40,714 bases of DNA from Chloroflexota bacterium (GTDB lineage Bacteria > Chloroflexota > Dehalococcoidia > Lucifugimonadales > Lucifugimonadaceae), in assembly GCA_027618835.1 (NCBI GenBank), contig JAQCHZ010000004.1, positions 1 through 40,714 of the forward strand. The letters run 5' to 3'. Shown in pieces: positions 17,689 to 25,860 of this stretch. Positions within the stretch are counted from its first letter, which is position 1; the number at the start of each line of letters is the position of its first letter. The notes under the pieces were generated by a model. That model saw nothing but the letters and a program-made list of their open reading frames with translations, was not told the DNA's origin and made no database searches. The translations under genes were made by a program, and so were the position numbers.

Positions 17689-18435
17689 CTAGATTGCGTC
17701 GACTAAGGCCCATATCTGTCTCGGATTTTCACCCGCTTCAACTTCAAATTCTTCAGGAATCACAACCTCTATGATGACGAGGCCGTCTTGTTCAGATTTG
17801 TACGCTCGGGTCAGCTGAGGGCTAGGGCTGGCATTTATCCAACCGCCAACGAGAACTTCTTCAGGGAAATCGATTTCGTCGACCCCAATTTGTGCAGTAG
17901 TTGAATGTGTTGAATTGAATTCAGCGACATCTTCTTCAGAGCGAATGATGTGTACAGCTTCGTAGTCAGTCGTTGCCGACTCGGAGGTGGTGACCGTCGT
18001 ATACGCGGGTTCTGCTGGAACGAGTTGGAAGGTTGATTCACAAAGTGCGCCAGTGCCATCACCTTGATCGGCGTTGTATTCGTAGAACACGCCTTCATGC
18101 TGCATGAGAAGCTTGTATCCGGGAATTATGTAGGCGCCGGTTAACGAATCAGGAGCTGGGTAGCAGCCGGGATTTAGGTCGGACCAGGTTTCGTGTTCAA
18201 ATAAGATTTTTCTTGGGGCAGACGCATCGATCTGAAGACTAGTGGCCATTGCTTCTCGAGCGGTAAATTCGTTGATCGCTTCCGGTTCGCCTTCTTGGAC
18301 ATTCGCCGGTGTTGGTTGTGCGATATCTGGCGTTGGGGCTGAGTCGGAATAAAAATCTTCACATGCGATAGTGAGAAGCGCGACTAACACGAGCAATAAC
18401 GCAATTGCGGAGCGGCCGTGCTGAGTGATTTTCAT
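17689..18435 (-). CDS. lipoprotein related to the 16726 product
   Basis: The chosen start is ATG 18435, because MKITQHGRSAIALLLVLVAL plus LTIAC (Cys25) makes a proper lipoprotein signal; the upstream open frame does not. The 248-residue mature-type protein has a short Pro-containing linker. A domain with WSDLNPGCYPAPDSL, IIPGYKLLM and YEYNADQGDGTGALC follows, matching the W...GC.P...GY...YEY...C pattern of its neighbour. A protease-inhibitor-like C-terminal half (EVLVGGWINASPSPQ, VIIEVVIPEE) ends it. No enzyme motif seen. Function unknown. Confidence 0.8.
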   Translation of the reverse strand: MKITQHGRSAIALLLVLVALLTIACEDFYSDSAPTPDIAQPTPANVQEGEPEAINEFTAREAMATSLQIDASAPRKILFEHETWSDLNPGCYPAPDSLTGAYIIPGYKLLMQHEGVFYEYNADQGDGTGALCESTFQLVPAEPAYTTVTTSESATTDYEAVHIIRSEEDVAEFNSTHSTTAQIGVDEIDFPEEVLVGGWINASPSPQLTRAYKSEQDGLVIIEVVIPEEFEVEAGENPRQIWALVDAI

Positions 18436-18795
18436 GTTTCTACCGGACATGTGCATATGTGAATAGGGTGCGCGAGCGTTCGTGCAAAAAGATACACAGC
18501 GACCACTCTGTAGCAGCAATGAGCTGTATGTCTGTTCGTATGTCAGATTGTAGTTGTTAGTTTGTTACCCGTGCCTTATTTATGCAGGACGCGTTTGGTG
18601 AAGATTTCGATCAGATCGTCCAGTGTCATGTCGGCGTCTTAGCAAATATGTTAAGTCATTGACATGTATCTACGAATATTATAATTCGTGTGCGCAAACG
18701 ATCAAATTTACCCAGTTAAATTACGAGTGGATAAGTATGAATATATTCCTCACAACTTTTTCACATATGGTATTTGCGTGGTCAAAATAATTGTG
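18436..18795. other. intergenic region before the iron transporter
   Basis: About 360 AT-rich bases with no convincing gene. It holds the promoter region for the minus-strand lipoprotein and the leader side of the iron-transport operon. A 17-codon minus-strand frame at 18576-18629 has no ribosome site and was not accepted. Confidence 0.5.
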
Positions 18796-18875
18796 TATTG
18801 TTTAGGTAAGGATTTCGATATACGAATGATTTAGGACGTACCGGTTAACCGTTAAAGCGGGCTCATGTATCCTAA
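18774..18875 (+). promoter_or_regulatory. candidate promoter and metal-regulator sites of iron operon
   Basis: TTGCGT (18774-18779) and TATTGT (18796-18801), 16 bases apart, form a plausible promoter. Immediately after it lie TTAGGTAAG (18802-18810), TTAGGA (18831-18836), a perfect palindrome CGGTTAACCG (18842-18851) and inverted TCCTAA (18870-18875). TTAGG half-sites are typical of DtxR/IdeR iron-repressor boxes. The match is partial, so the regulator is inferred from gene function. Confidence 0.35.
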
Positions 18876-18902
18876 ATCGACACTACTTAAAGGACTTTCG
18901 GA

Positions 18903-19946
18903 ATGGATAAGAGCGTAGCCAGATTATGGCGCGTGGTCGCTAGTTTCGCGCTGTTTTCAATTTTGACGGTTGCCGCTATTTCGTGCTCGACCGATGATGG
19001 AGGCGGCGATTCTACAAAATCCGAACCTCTCGTTGTTTACTCAGGGCGTAGCGAATCGTTGATTGCTCCGCTGATCGCAGATTTCGAAGAGATCACGGGT
19101 GAGGAGGTACTGGTGAACTACGGTTCAACTGGTCCGCTCGCTGCAACGCTTCTTGAAGAAGGTGTCAATACTCCTGCAGACGTGTTTTTCGCTCAGGATC
19201 CGGGTGGCTTGGGTGCTATAGATTCGCTTCTCTCGGTATTACCGGAAGATATTCTGAGTTCTGTTCCAGCTTGGGCTCAAGATCCCGAAAATAAGTGGGT
19301 TGGTACATCAGGACGTGCACGTGTGATTGTGTACAACACCGACATGCTTACCGAGGCTGATCTTCCAGATTCAATTGAAGATTTTGCAAAGCCAGAGTGG
19401 AAAGGTCGGATTGGTTGGGCTCCTACCAATGGATCACTTCACGCCATGATTACCGCTATGCGACAGGAGTGGGGTGAGGACCGAACTAAGGCTTGGCTCG
19501 AGGGTATCGTTGCGAACGAACCTAAGATTTACGAGAAGAACACTCCTATTGTTGCCGCGGCTGGCGCAGGTGAGATCGAAGTTGGTTTCGTGAACCACTA
19601 TTATCTTCACCGCTTCATTGCCGAACAGGGCGAGTCGTTTGCGGCTCGAAATTACTACACACGAGCGGCTGATCCGGGATCAGTAATTCTGGTAGCTGGC
19701 ATTGGAATGCTCGCTGAATCTGACAATAAGGAGTTGGCAAAGCAGTTCATCAAGTTCTTGCTTAGCGCTACTGGTCAGCAGTACTTCGCCTCACAGACAT
19801 ATGAATTCCCGCTTAACGAGAACGCTAAGCCAAACAACCTGCTTCCTGCGCTTGAAGACATTACGAAGCCTTCGATTGATCTGGGCGACCTGATTGATCT
19901 TGCTGGAACACAGGATCTACTGCGGGAGGTAGGCGCTCTACCGTAA
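18903..19946 (+). CDS. Fe(III) ABC transporter substrate-binding lipoprotein
   Basis: The 347-residue protein is an FbpA/FutA-like periplasmic-type iron-binding protein. A lipoprotein signal (SILTVAAISC, Cys28) precedes VYSGRSESLIAPLIADFEE. FVNHYYLHRF carries the adjacent tyrosines that ligate iron in this family. The DVFFAQDPGG and ADPGSVILVAGIGM segments are also typical. AAAGGA eight bases before ATG 18903 is a good ribosome site. It is the first gene of a three-gene importer, and its lipid anchor fits an organism without a standard periplasm. Iron specificity is by family. Confidence 0.92.
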   Translation: MDKSVARLWRVVASFALFSILTVAAISCSTDDGGGDSTKSEPLVVYSGRSESLIAPLIADFEEITGEEVLVNYGSTGPLAATLLEEGVNTPADVFFAQDPGGLGAIDSLLSVLPEDILSSVPAWAQDPENKWVGTSGRARVIVYNTDMLTEADLPDSIEDFAKPEWKGRIGWAPTNGSLHAMITAMRQEWGEDRTKAWLEGIVANEPKIYEKNTPIVAAAGAGEIEVGFVNHYYLHRFIAEQGESFAARNYYTRAADPGSVILVAGIGMLAESDNKELAKQFIKFLLSATGQQYFASQTYEFPLNENAKPNNLLPALEDITKPSIDLGDLIDLAGTQDLLREVGALP

Positions 19947-20024
19947 GGATGGGCTGGGGTAGGTTCGATCTGCTCCCAATATGTTGATCCGATTGTGTAG
20001 TGCACACACGTTGGAGTTCGTTTC

Positions 20025-20060
20025 GCAGACATCACCTTTTGAAATCCTGGTGGTGTCTGC
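20025..20060 (+). promoter_or_regulatory. intercistronic hairpin abutting permease start codon
   Basis: A 12-bp stem (20025-20036 with 20049-20060, one G-U pair) and a 12-base loop end exactly at the base before the permease GTG. The 3' arm contains the only purine-rich, ribosome-site-like bases (GGTGGTG). The structure could lower permease translation or stabilise the upstream binding-protein message, as in other binding-protein operons. Confidence 0.6.
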
Positions 20061-21740
20061 GTGACTATTTCTGACGTTATTTCTACTGGATGGAAATCCA
20101 CCGACGGGAAACGGCCGCCTGCGTTTCTTTTAGTGTCGGCGGCTATTGTCGCAACTGCGGCGTTAATTCCCGTTGTGTATTTGGTCGCAAGATCGATCAA
20201 CGCTGGCTCGGACTGGATCGACATTGTGTGGCGCCCGAGTACTGCTGCCGTGTTTGGTCGAACGTTTTTACTGATTGCACTCGTAACGATTATTTCTGTC
20301 GCTGTCGCTGTTCCAATTGCGTGGTTGACGGTGAAATCGAACATTCCTCTTCGTAGGGTGCTTTCGGTGGCTGCTGTACTGCCCTTAGTGATGCCGAGTT
20401 TCGTGATGGCAACAACTGTCATAGAGATGTACTCGCCGAAGGGTGTGTTGCAGGGCTGGCTTTCGGGACTAGGTGTTGAGCGCTTACCTGATATTTACGG
20501 TCTGGGTGGAGCGACTCTCGTTCTTGTACTAATGACGTATCCATACGTGCTTTTGACCGTTCGCGGCGCGTTACGCAGAATGGATCCTGCTCTGGAAGAG
20601 GCTGCTCGGGCAATGGGATACGGTCCGGTTCACACGTTCAGGGCTGTGACGTTGCCAATGTTGCGACCTGCGATCGCTGGTGGATCGCTGTTGGTCGCTT
20701 TGTACACATTGAGCGATTTCGGTGGTGTGGCGCTTCTGAGATATCAGACGTTTACTTCGACGATCATGATTCAGTATCAATCGTCCATCGATCGCACTCT
20801 TGCAGCTGTTCTTTCATCGATTCTTGTCGCAATCGCAGTTCTTTTGCTACTCGGCGAAGGATTTACTCGTGGACGTGGGGCTTATCACCGGAGCACCGTG
20901 GGGGCTGTTCGGGTTTCTCGACGAATTGATATTGGTCGCTGGCGATGGGCCGGGGCGGCTATTGTTGGCATTCCGGTTTTGATCGGGTTGCTCATTCCGG
21001 TAGCCGTGTTGATTCACTGGCTCGTTCGAGGTTTGTTGAACGATCAGCAGCTGTTGCCATTGCTCATTCCAGCCAGAAATTCGTTGTATATCTCTCTTTT
21101 GGCTGCGGTTACGACTGTGCTGGCAGCGTTGCCAATTGCAATACTTGCGGTTCGATTCCAGAGCCGGCTAAGTCGATTCTTTGAACGGGCGATTTATATT
21201 GGATTTGGATTGCCTGGTGTAGTGGTTGCGCTGTCGTTGGTGTTCTTTGGGATCAACGTGGCACGACCTTTGTACCAGTCGATTTGGATGTTGATATTTG
21301 CCTTTGTCGTACTGTTTTTGCCGGCGAGTGTTGGTGCTTTGCGGAGTTCGTTACTACAAGTGAATCCACGCGTTGAAGAAGCTGCCCAGAGTTTAGGGCG
21401 ATCTCAATGGAGAGTGATCTTCTCGGTCACTGTACCGTTGGTCATGCCGGGCGCATTGGCTGGTGGAGCGATGGTGTTCCTTCTTACAATGAAAGAGCTT
21501 CCGGCGACTCTGATTCTTTCTCCTATCGGATATCGCACACTTTCTTCTTCTATATGGTCGGCAGCATCTGAGGCGTTTTTCGCTAAGACCGCTGCTGCTG
21601 CTTTGTTGCTGGTTTTGGTTGCTGGGGTGCCGACGGCATATTTGACGTTACGGGGACACAGTGATGGAGCCGATGAATCAGATCGAGTGGCTGAATCCGA
21701 TAGACAATCACCGGCAGAAACAGCTGAGGTAGCTCAATGA
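20061..21740 (+). CDS. Fe(III) ABC transporter permease (fused, FbpB-like)
   Basis: The 559-residue membrane protein carries two binding-protein-dependent transport domains in tandem. EAA loops are EEAARAMGYGPVHTFRAVTLP in the first half and EEAAQSLGRSQWRVIFSVTVP in the second. Each is flanked by about six membrane helices. This fused arrangement is typical of ferric iron permeases. The GTG start at 20061 has no free ribosome site because a hairpin covers it. Its TGA overlaps the ATPase ATG by four bases. The polar C-terminal tail of about 30 residues is acidic. Confidence 0.93.
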   Translation: MTISDVISTGWKSTDGKRPPAFLLVSAAIVATAALIPVVYLVARSINAGSDWIDIVWRPSTAAVFGRTFLLIALVTIISVAVAVPIAWLTVKSNIPLRRVLSVAAVLPLVMPSFVMATTVIEMYSPKGVLQGWLSGLGVERLPDIYGLGGATLVLVLMTYPYVLLTVRGALRRMDPALEEAARAMGYGPVHTFRAVTLPMLRPAIAGGSLLVALYTLSDFGGVALLRYQTFTSTIMIQYQSSIDRTLAAVLSSILVAIAVLLLLGEGFTRGRGAYHRSTVGAVRVSRRIDIGRWRWAGAAIVGIPVLIGLLIPVAVLIHWLVRGLLNDQQLLPLLIPARNSLYISLLAAVTTVLAALPIAILAVRFQSRLSRFFERAIYIGFGLPGVVVALSLVFFGINVARPLYQSIWMLIFAFVVLFLPASVGALRSSLLQVNPRVEEAAQSLGRSQWRVIFSVTVPLVMPGALAGGAMVFLLTMKELPATLILSPIGYRTLSSSIWSAASEAFFAKTAAAALLLVLVAGVPTAYLTLRGHSDGADESDRVAESDRQSPAETAEVAQ

Positions 21741-22900
21741 AAATGCCTTGGCGTAGACAGAAGATCGATATTTCGGTGCAGCCGGGAGTGACGATGGGCG
21801 TCGCTGGTTCAGAGGCGGCAGGTGTTCCTTCAACCGAGGCCGGTGTGATTGAGCTACAGGGCGTCGAATGTAGCTATCCGGGATCTGATGCTCCTGCGAT
21901 AAGCGAATTCAACCTGCTTGTGAAGCCTGGCGAATTTGTGAGCATTTTGGGTCGTAGCGGCGCTGGTAAGACAACCGCTCTGAGAGTCGTCGCTGGATTC
22001 GAACGGGTTTCATCTGGATATGTTCGTGTCGGTGGTCAGTTGGTTGGTTCATCGTTCGTTCATGTGCCACCAGATCAACGTCGGATCGGGTTGGTTTTTC
22101 AGGACTACGCGCTGTTCCCACATTTGACTGTTGCTAAGAACGTTGAATTCGGACTTAAGGGGCTTCCTGCGGAAGAGCGTCGAGTACGAATTGCACCTGT
22201 TTTGAAGATGGTTGGGATGAGCGGGTATGAGTCTCGATACGTGCATGAACTTTCAGGTGGTCAGCAGCAGCGAGTCGCGATAGCGAGGGCGTTGGCTCCT
22301 GATCCGGTCGCTTTGCTTTTGGACGAACCGTTCAGCAACCTTGACCGGCAGCTGCGCGCTGCGCTGCGTCGAGATATTAAGAGGATTGTGCGAGAGAGTG
22401 GGGCGACTACGTTGTTGGTTACGCACGATCGTGAAGAGGCTCTAGCGACATCGGATCGTGTTGCGGTGATGGGTGAGAACAGCATCGAGCAGATCGGAAC
22501 TCCGGAAGAGGTCTATAAAAATCCTGCTTCGGCTGCGGTGGCGAAATTGATCGGGCCGTGCGAGCTGATTCCTGGTGTTTTCCGTGGTGGAGTTGTAGTG
22601 ACCGAAGCGGGTGTGTTCCCGACTCGGGTGACGACCGATATTCGTATGGCGGATGGGCAGCAGGCTTTAGCGTTGATGCGGGCGTCGGAGCTGGAGATCG
22701 TTTTAGCTGGAGAAGAAGATCAACGGACTTCGACCGTCGAGATGACGGAGTTCGAGGGTGAGTTTACTGAGTATAGTATTCGACTGGATTCGGGGACGTT
22801 GCTCAGGGTTCGTCGACGCGCTGAGGACAGTGTCGACGTTGGTAGCCGAGTGACGGTTCACACTCGTGGTGATGCCAAGGTGATCGTATTTCCGGTTTAG
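21737..22900 (+). CDS. Fe(III) ABC transporter ATP-binding protein (FbpC-like)
   Basis: The 387-residue ATPase powers the importer. It has Walker A GRSGAGKTT near 72-80, a Q-loop (VFQDYALFPHLTV), the signature LSGGQQQRVAIARAL, Walker B LLLDEPFSNLD and a switch His in LLVTHDREEA. A C-terminal TOBE-type domain (about 290-387) follows, as in FbpC and CysA-type subunits. An N-terminal extension of about 35 residues precedes the ABC domain and is unusual. It is coupled to the permease gene by an ATGA overlap. Confidence 0.94.
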   Translation: MKMPWRRQKIDISVQPGVTMGVAGSEAAGVPSTEAGVIELQGVECSYPGSDAPAISEFNLLVKPGEFVSILGRSGAGKTTALRVVAGFERVSSGYVRVGGQLVGSSFVHVPPDQRRIGLVFQDYALFPHLTVAKNVEFGLKGLPAEERRVRIAPVLKMVGMSGYESRYVHELSGGQQQRVAIARALAPDPVALLLDEPFSNLDRQLRAALRRDIKRIVRESGATTLLVTHDREEALATSDRVAVMGENSIEQIGTPEEVYKNPASAAVAKLIGPCELIPGVFRGGVVVTEAGVFPTRVTTDIRMADGQQALALMRASELEIVLAGEEDQRTSTVEMTEFEGEFTEYSIRLDSGTLLRVRRRAEDSVDVGSRVTVHTRGDAKVIVFPV

Positions 22901-22930
22901 CCGGGACGGCCGCGATTTGCTGGGGCTGAG

Positions 22931-22964
22931 AGCCGTTCGGCAATAAGTCTGAACGTGGCTTTTT
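22931..22964 (+). terminator. probable terminator of the iron-transport operon
   Basis: AGCCGTTC (22931-22938) can pair with GAACGTGGCT (22951-22960) with one bulged T, followed by a run of T to 22964. It lies 30 bases after the ATPase stop, between it and convergent fabF. Confidence 0.5.
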
Positions 22965-23014
22965 ACAGTGCGTGATTCTGTTTCAGAACAGCAACGTTCG
23001 ACGATCTATCGGTT

Positions 23015-24265
23015 TTACGCGAACTTCTTGATTACTAGGCAGGCGTTTTGGCCGCCGAATCCGAAGCTATTCGAGATGGTCACATTGACCTCTTGTTCTC
23101 GGGCTACATTTGGAATGTAGTCGAGATCGCAGTCAGGGTCGGGCTCATCTTGGTTGATCGTCGGGTGAAGAACGCCGTCTTTGATGCTGCTGATGCAGGC
23201 GATGGCTTCTAGTGCTCCTGAAGCGCCGAGCGAGTGACCAACCATGGACTTGGTCGAGCTGATGGGAACGTTGTAAGCGAGTTCGCCGAATACAGCTTTT
23301 ATCGCTTTGGTTTCGGATGCGTCGTTGATCGGAGTCGATGTGCCGTGAGCGTTGATGTAGTCGATATCGATGATCGTGACTCCGGCGTTAGTTAGTGCTC
23401 GGTTCATCGCTTTGGCGGCGCCAGATCCTTCAGGGTGAGGCTGCACGAGGTGGTAGGCATCGGACGATACGCCCCAGCCTCCGATTTCTGCGTGGATTGT
23501 TGCGCCACGTGCCTTTGCGTGTTCTAAGCTTTCGAGGATGAGGATTCCGCTACCTTCCGAGGGAGCGAATCCGTCGCGCCCTTTGTCGAATGGTCGGCTT
23601 GCTTGGGAAGGGTCGCCGGACCAAGTTGAAAGAGCTCGCATGGTGCTGAATCCACCCATCCCTATTTCACAAATTCCAGCTTCTGTGCCTCCGGTGACGA
23701 TAACGTCTGCATCACCGCGGCGGATGACCTCGGTTGCTTCGCCGATTGCTTGTGTGCTCGCTGCGCAAGCAGTGACACATGTGTTTGTGTAGCCGGTTAG
23801 ATTAAATCGGTGCGAAATGTTCGCTGCTGCCATGTTCACTAGCATCATCGGTATGTAGTAGGGACTCATGCGACCGACACCGCGCTTTACGCGGATCTCG
23901 GCTTGCTGGTCGGTTTCTGGGAGTCCACCGGAACCACTACCGATCAGAACGCCGATGCGATCGAGGTCTTCTTTTTCGAAATCTAATCCGGAGTCTTCGA
24001 CTGCTTGATCGGCGGCAACAACTGCGAACTGAGAGAAGCGAGCCATACGGCGGGCTTCCTTGCGATCCATGTGTTCGGTGGGGTCGAAGTCCTGAATCTC
24101 TCCCGAAACTTTACACGGGAAGCCATCTGGGCTTACGAGGCTGATTTCACGAATTCCAGATTGACCGTTTTTGATGCCGGTCCAAAACTGTTCGACTGAG
24201 TTACCTAGGCACGTTACTGCGCCCATACCGGTAACTACCACTCTTGTTTTGCTGTTGCTGGTCAT
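23015..24265 (-). CDS. fabF: 3-oxoacyl-[acyl-carrier-protein] synthase II
   Basis: Condensing enzyme of fatty-acid elongation. The 416 residues include VVVTGMGAVTCLG at the N-terminus, catalytic Cys167 in CVTACAAS, one His in NAHGTSTPINDASE (about 305) and the second in STKSMVGHSLGASGALEA (about 343). The ending is NSFGFGGQNACLV. All three catalytic residues are present and the length is normal for FabF. It follows folC after 23 bases on the minus strand and is convergent with the iron operon. No acpP or fabH is in the window. Confidence 0.95.
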   Translation of the reverse strand: MTSNSKTRVVVTGMGAVTCLGNSVEQFWTGIKNGQSGIREISLVSPDGFPCKVSGEIQDFDPTEHMDRKEARRMARFSQFAVVAADQAVEDSGLDFEKEDLDRIGVLIGSGSGGLPETDQQAEIRVKRGVGRMSPYYIPMMLVNMAAANISHRFNLTGYTNTCVTACAASTQAIGEATEVIRRGDADVIVTGGTEAGICEIGMGGFSTMRALSTWSGDPSQASRPFDKGRDGFAPSEGSGILILESLEHAKARGATIHAEIGGWGVSSDAYHLVQPHPEGSGAAKAMNRALTNAGVTIIDIDYINAHGTSTPINDASETKAIKAVFGELAYNVPISSTKSMVGHSLGASGALEAIACISSIKDGVLHPTINQDEPDPDCDLDYIPNVAREQEVNVTISNSFGFGGQNACLVIKKFA

Positions 24266-24288
24266 ATATTCGTGTCAGAACTTTGTTT

Positions 24289-25683
24289 CTAAGGTTTCGG
24301 AGGTAGTTTGATGTCGGGATAGAGTTCAGGTTCAATATTGTGTTCGATCTCAACTATTTCCGCAGCGACAAACAGTGATCCGGTTCCGAGAATTAGGTCG
24401 TTCTCGTTTGCAAGATGTTTTGCCGCCCTCAACGCATCTGGCGTGTTTGATGTGGATTTGTGCACAGCAATTTTACATTCACCCAACAATTTCGATAGTT
24501 CTAAATTGTTCAGAGATTTAGGGTGTCTCGACTCGGTGGTGATGAAAATCGGATTGAGGCGTTGTAATTCTAGGGCAACTGCCGTCGGATCATGTCCGCG
24601 GACAGTGCCGAGAATGACGATTATTTTTTTACTGTGCGTAAATAGCACCTCTACGGATTTTCGTACTGCGCGTGCTGAATCGACGTTGTGAGCACCGTCT
24701 ACAAAAATTGGAGTGGGAGCGGTAGTCACAAGCTGGTTTCGGGCTGGCCACTGAACGTTTTCGATTCCTATACTGGTTTTTTCGGGATCTATTTCGATGC
24801 CCGTAGATTCGAGTTCGGAGATGACGGCAATGGCGGTGCTGGCGTTGTCGACTTGGTGAGCCCCTAGAAGTTTCAGATGCAGAGTGAATGTCGAGCTACG
24901 AGTTTTGATCTCAAGTTTTATGCCTTCAAGGCCGAGATTTTCTTCATTGGTGATCGTGACAGCGGAGTTCGATTCGATCAGTTTCGATCGTTGGTCGAAG
25001 GCTTTGGCGCTGATAACTCTCAAGGCGTCGGGGTGCTGAGGGGCTGTTACTACTGGTACGCCTTGTTTGATGATTCCGGCCTTCTCTCCGGCAATCAGTT
25101 CGATGGTGTCGCCGAGTATCGCCACGTGATCGAGACTGATTGGTGTGATCACCGAAACTAGGGGAGTGATGATGTTGGTGGAATCAAGGCGCCCGCCGAG
25201 TCCGACTTCGATCACACTGATGTCTGCGCTCGAATTGGCGAAGTGGCAAAATGCCATTGCTGTTTCTAGTTCAAATACCGAAACGACTCCGATATCGCCA
25301 TCGGCTGTAACTTTTTCTACGGCGTGCCATAGGTCGTTTACGAGGTCGGTAAAGTCGGATTCAGAGATCGGATCGCCGTTCACACGGATTCGCTCTGTGA
25401 TTCGGTGAATCGAGGGTGAAGTAAATAGTCCGGTTTTATAGCCGTTGGCGGCGAGTGCCCACGCTATCATCGCCGAAGTGCTGCCTTTGCCTTTGCTTCC
25501 AGCGACGTGGACGTATTTTTGTCCATGATGCGGATTACCCAAATACGAAAGCAGGCGCTCGATGCGTTTGAGATGGAAGTCGGGTGGGTCGTTGGCGCGA
25601 GACTTTCTCTCGAAGTCGGCGAGCGACAATAGCTTCGAAACGGCTGACTGATATTCGTCATGTTGACGTGATTTGCTCGACAT
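24289..25683 (-). CDS. folC: bifunctional dihydrofolate/folylpolyglutamate synthase
   Basis: Mur-ligase-fold ATPase adding glutamate to folates. The 464 residues show the P-loop VHVAGSKGKGSTSAM near 60-74, the TSPSIHRITERIRVNG folate/omega loop, VIEVGLGGRLDSTNI near 165 and SVITPISLDHVAILGDT. The C-terminal domain contains VDGAHNVDSARA and VRGHDP. These are standard for FolC. Whether it performs both reactions cannot be seen. It precedes fabF with a short gap and is divergent from tldD. Confidence 0.93.
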   Translation of the reverse strand: MSSKSRQHDEYQSAVSKLLSLADFERKSRANDPPDFHLKRIERLLSYLGNPHHGQKYVHVAGSKGKGSTSAMIAWALAANGYKTGLFTSPSIHRITERIRVNGDPISESDFTDLVNDLWHAVEKVTADGDIGVVSVFELETAMAFCHFANSSADISVIEVGLGGRLDSTNIITPLVSVITPISLDHVAILGDTIELIAGEKAGIIKQGVPVVTAPQHPDALRVISAKAFDQRSKLIESNSAVTITNEENLGLEGIKLEIKTRSSTFTLHLKLLGAHQVDNASTAIAVISELESTGIEIDPEKTSIGIENVQWPARNQLVTTAPTPIFVDGAHNVDSARAVRKSVEVLFTHSKKIIVILGTVRGHDPTAVALELQRLNPIFITTESRHPKSLNNLELSKLLGECKIAVHKSTSNTPDALRAAKHLANENDLILGTGSLFVAAEIVEIEHNIEPELYPDIKLPPKP

Positions 25684-25860
25684 CGCTAACGATTATCTCT
25701 GTGAACGGGCGGGAATGTAATTGCGAACGCCGTGAGGAGGTACGACTTTGATGGTTCGATTGCTAGTATTGTCGTTCTGAAACCTGATTCCCTTGACGAC
25801 GCAGCTGCGTTTGACGTTTGTAGTTCGAATACCCACTACTTGAAGAGGCTCGGCGAATTC

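Noticed and set aside
18576-18629. Seventeen-codon minus-strand frame (MTLDDLIEIFTKRVLHK)
   Set aside because: No ribosome site or promoter; too short to support.
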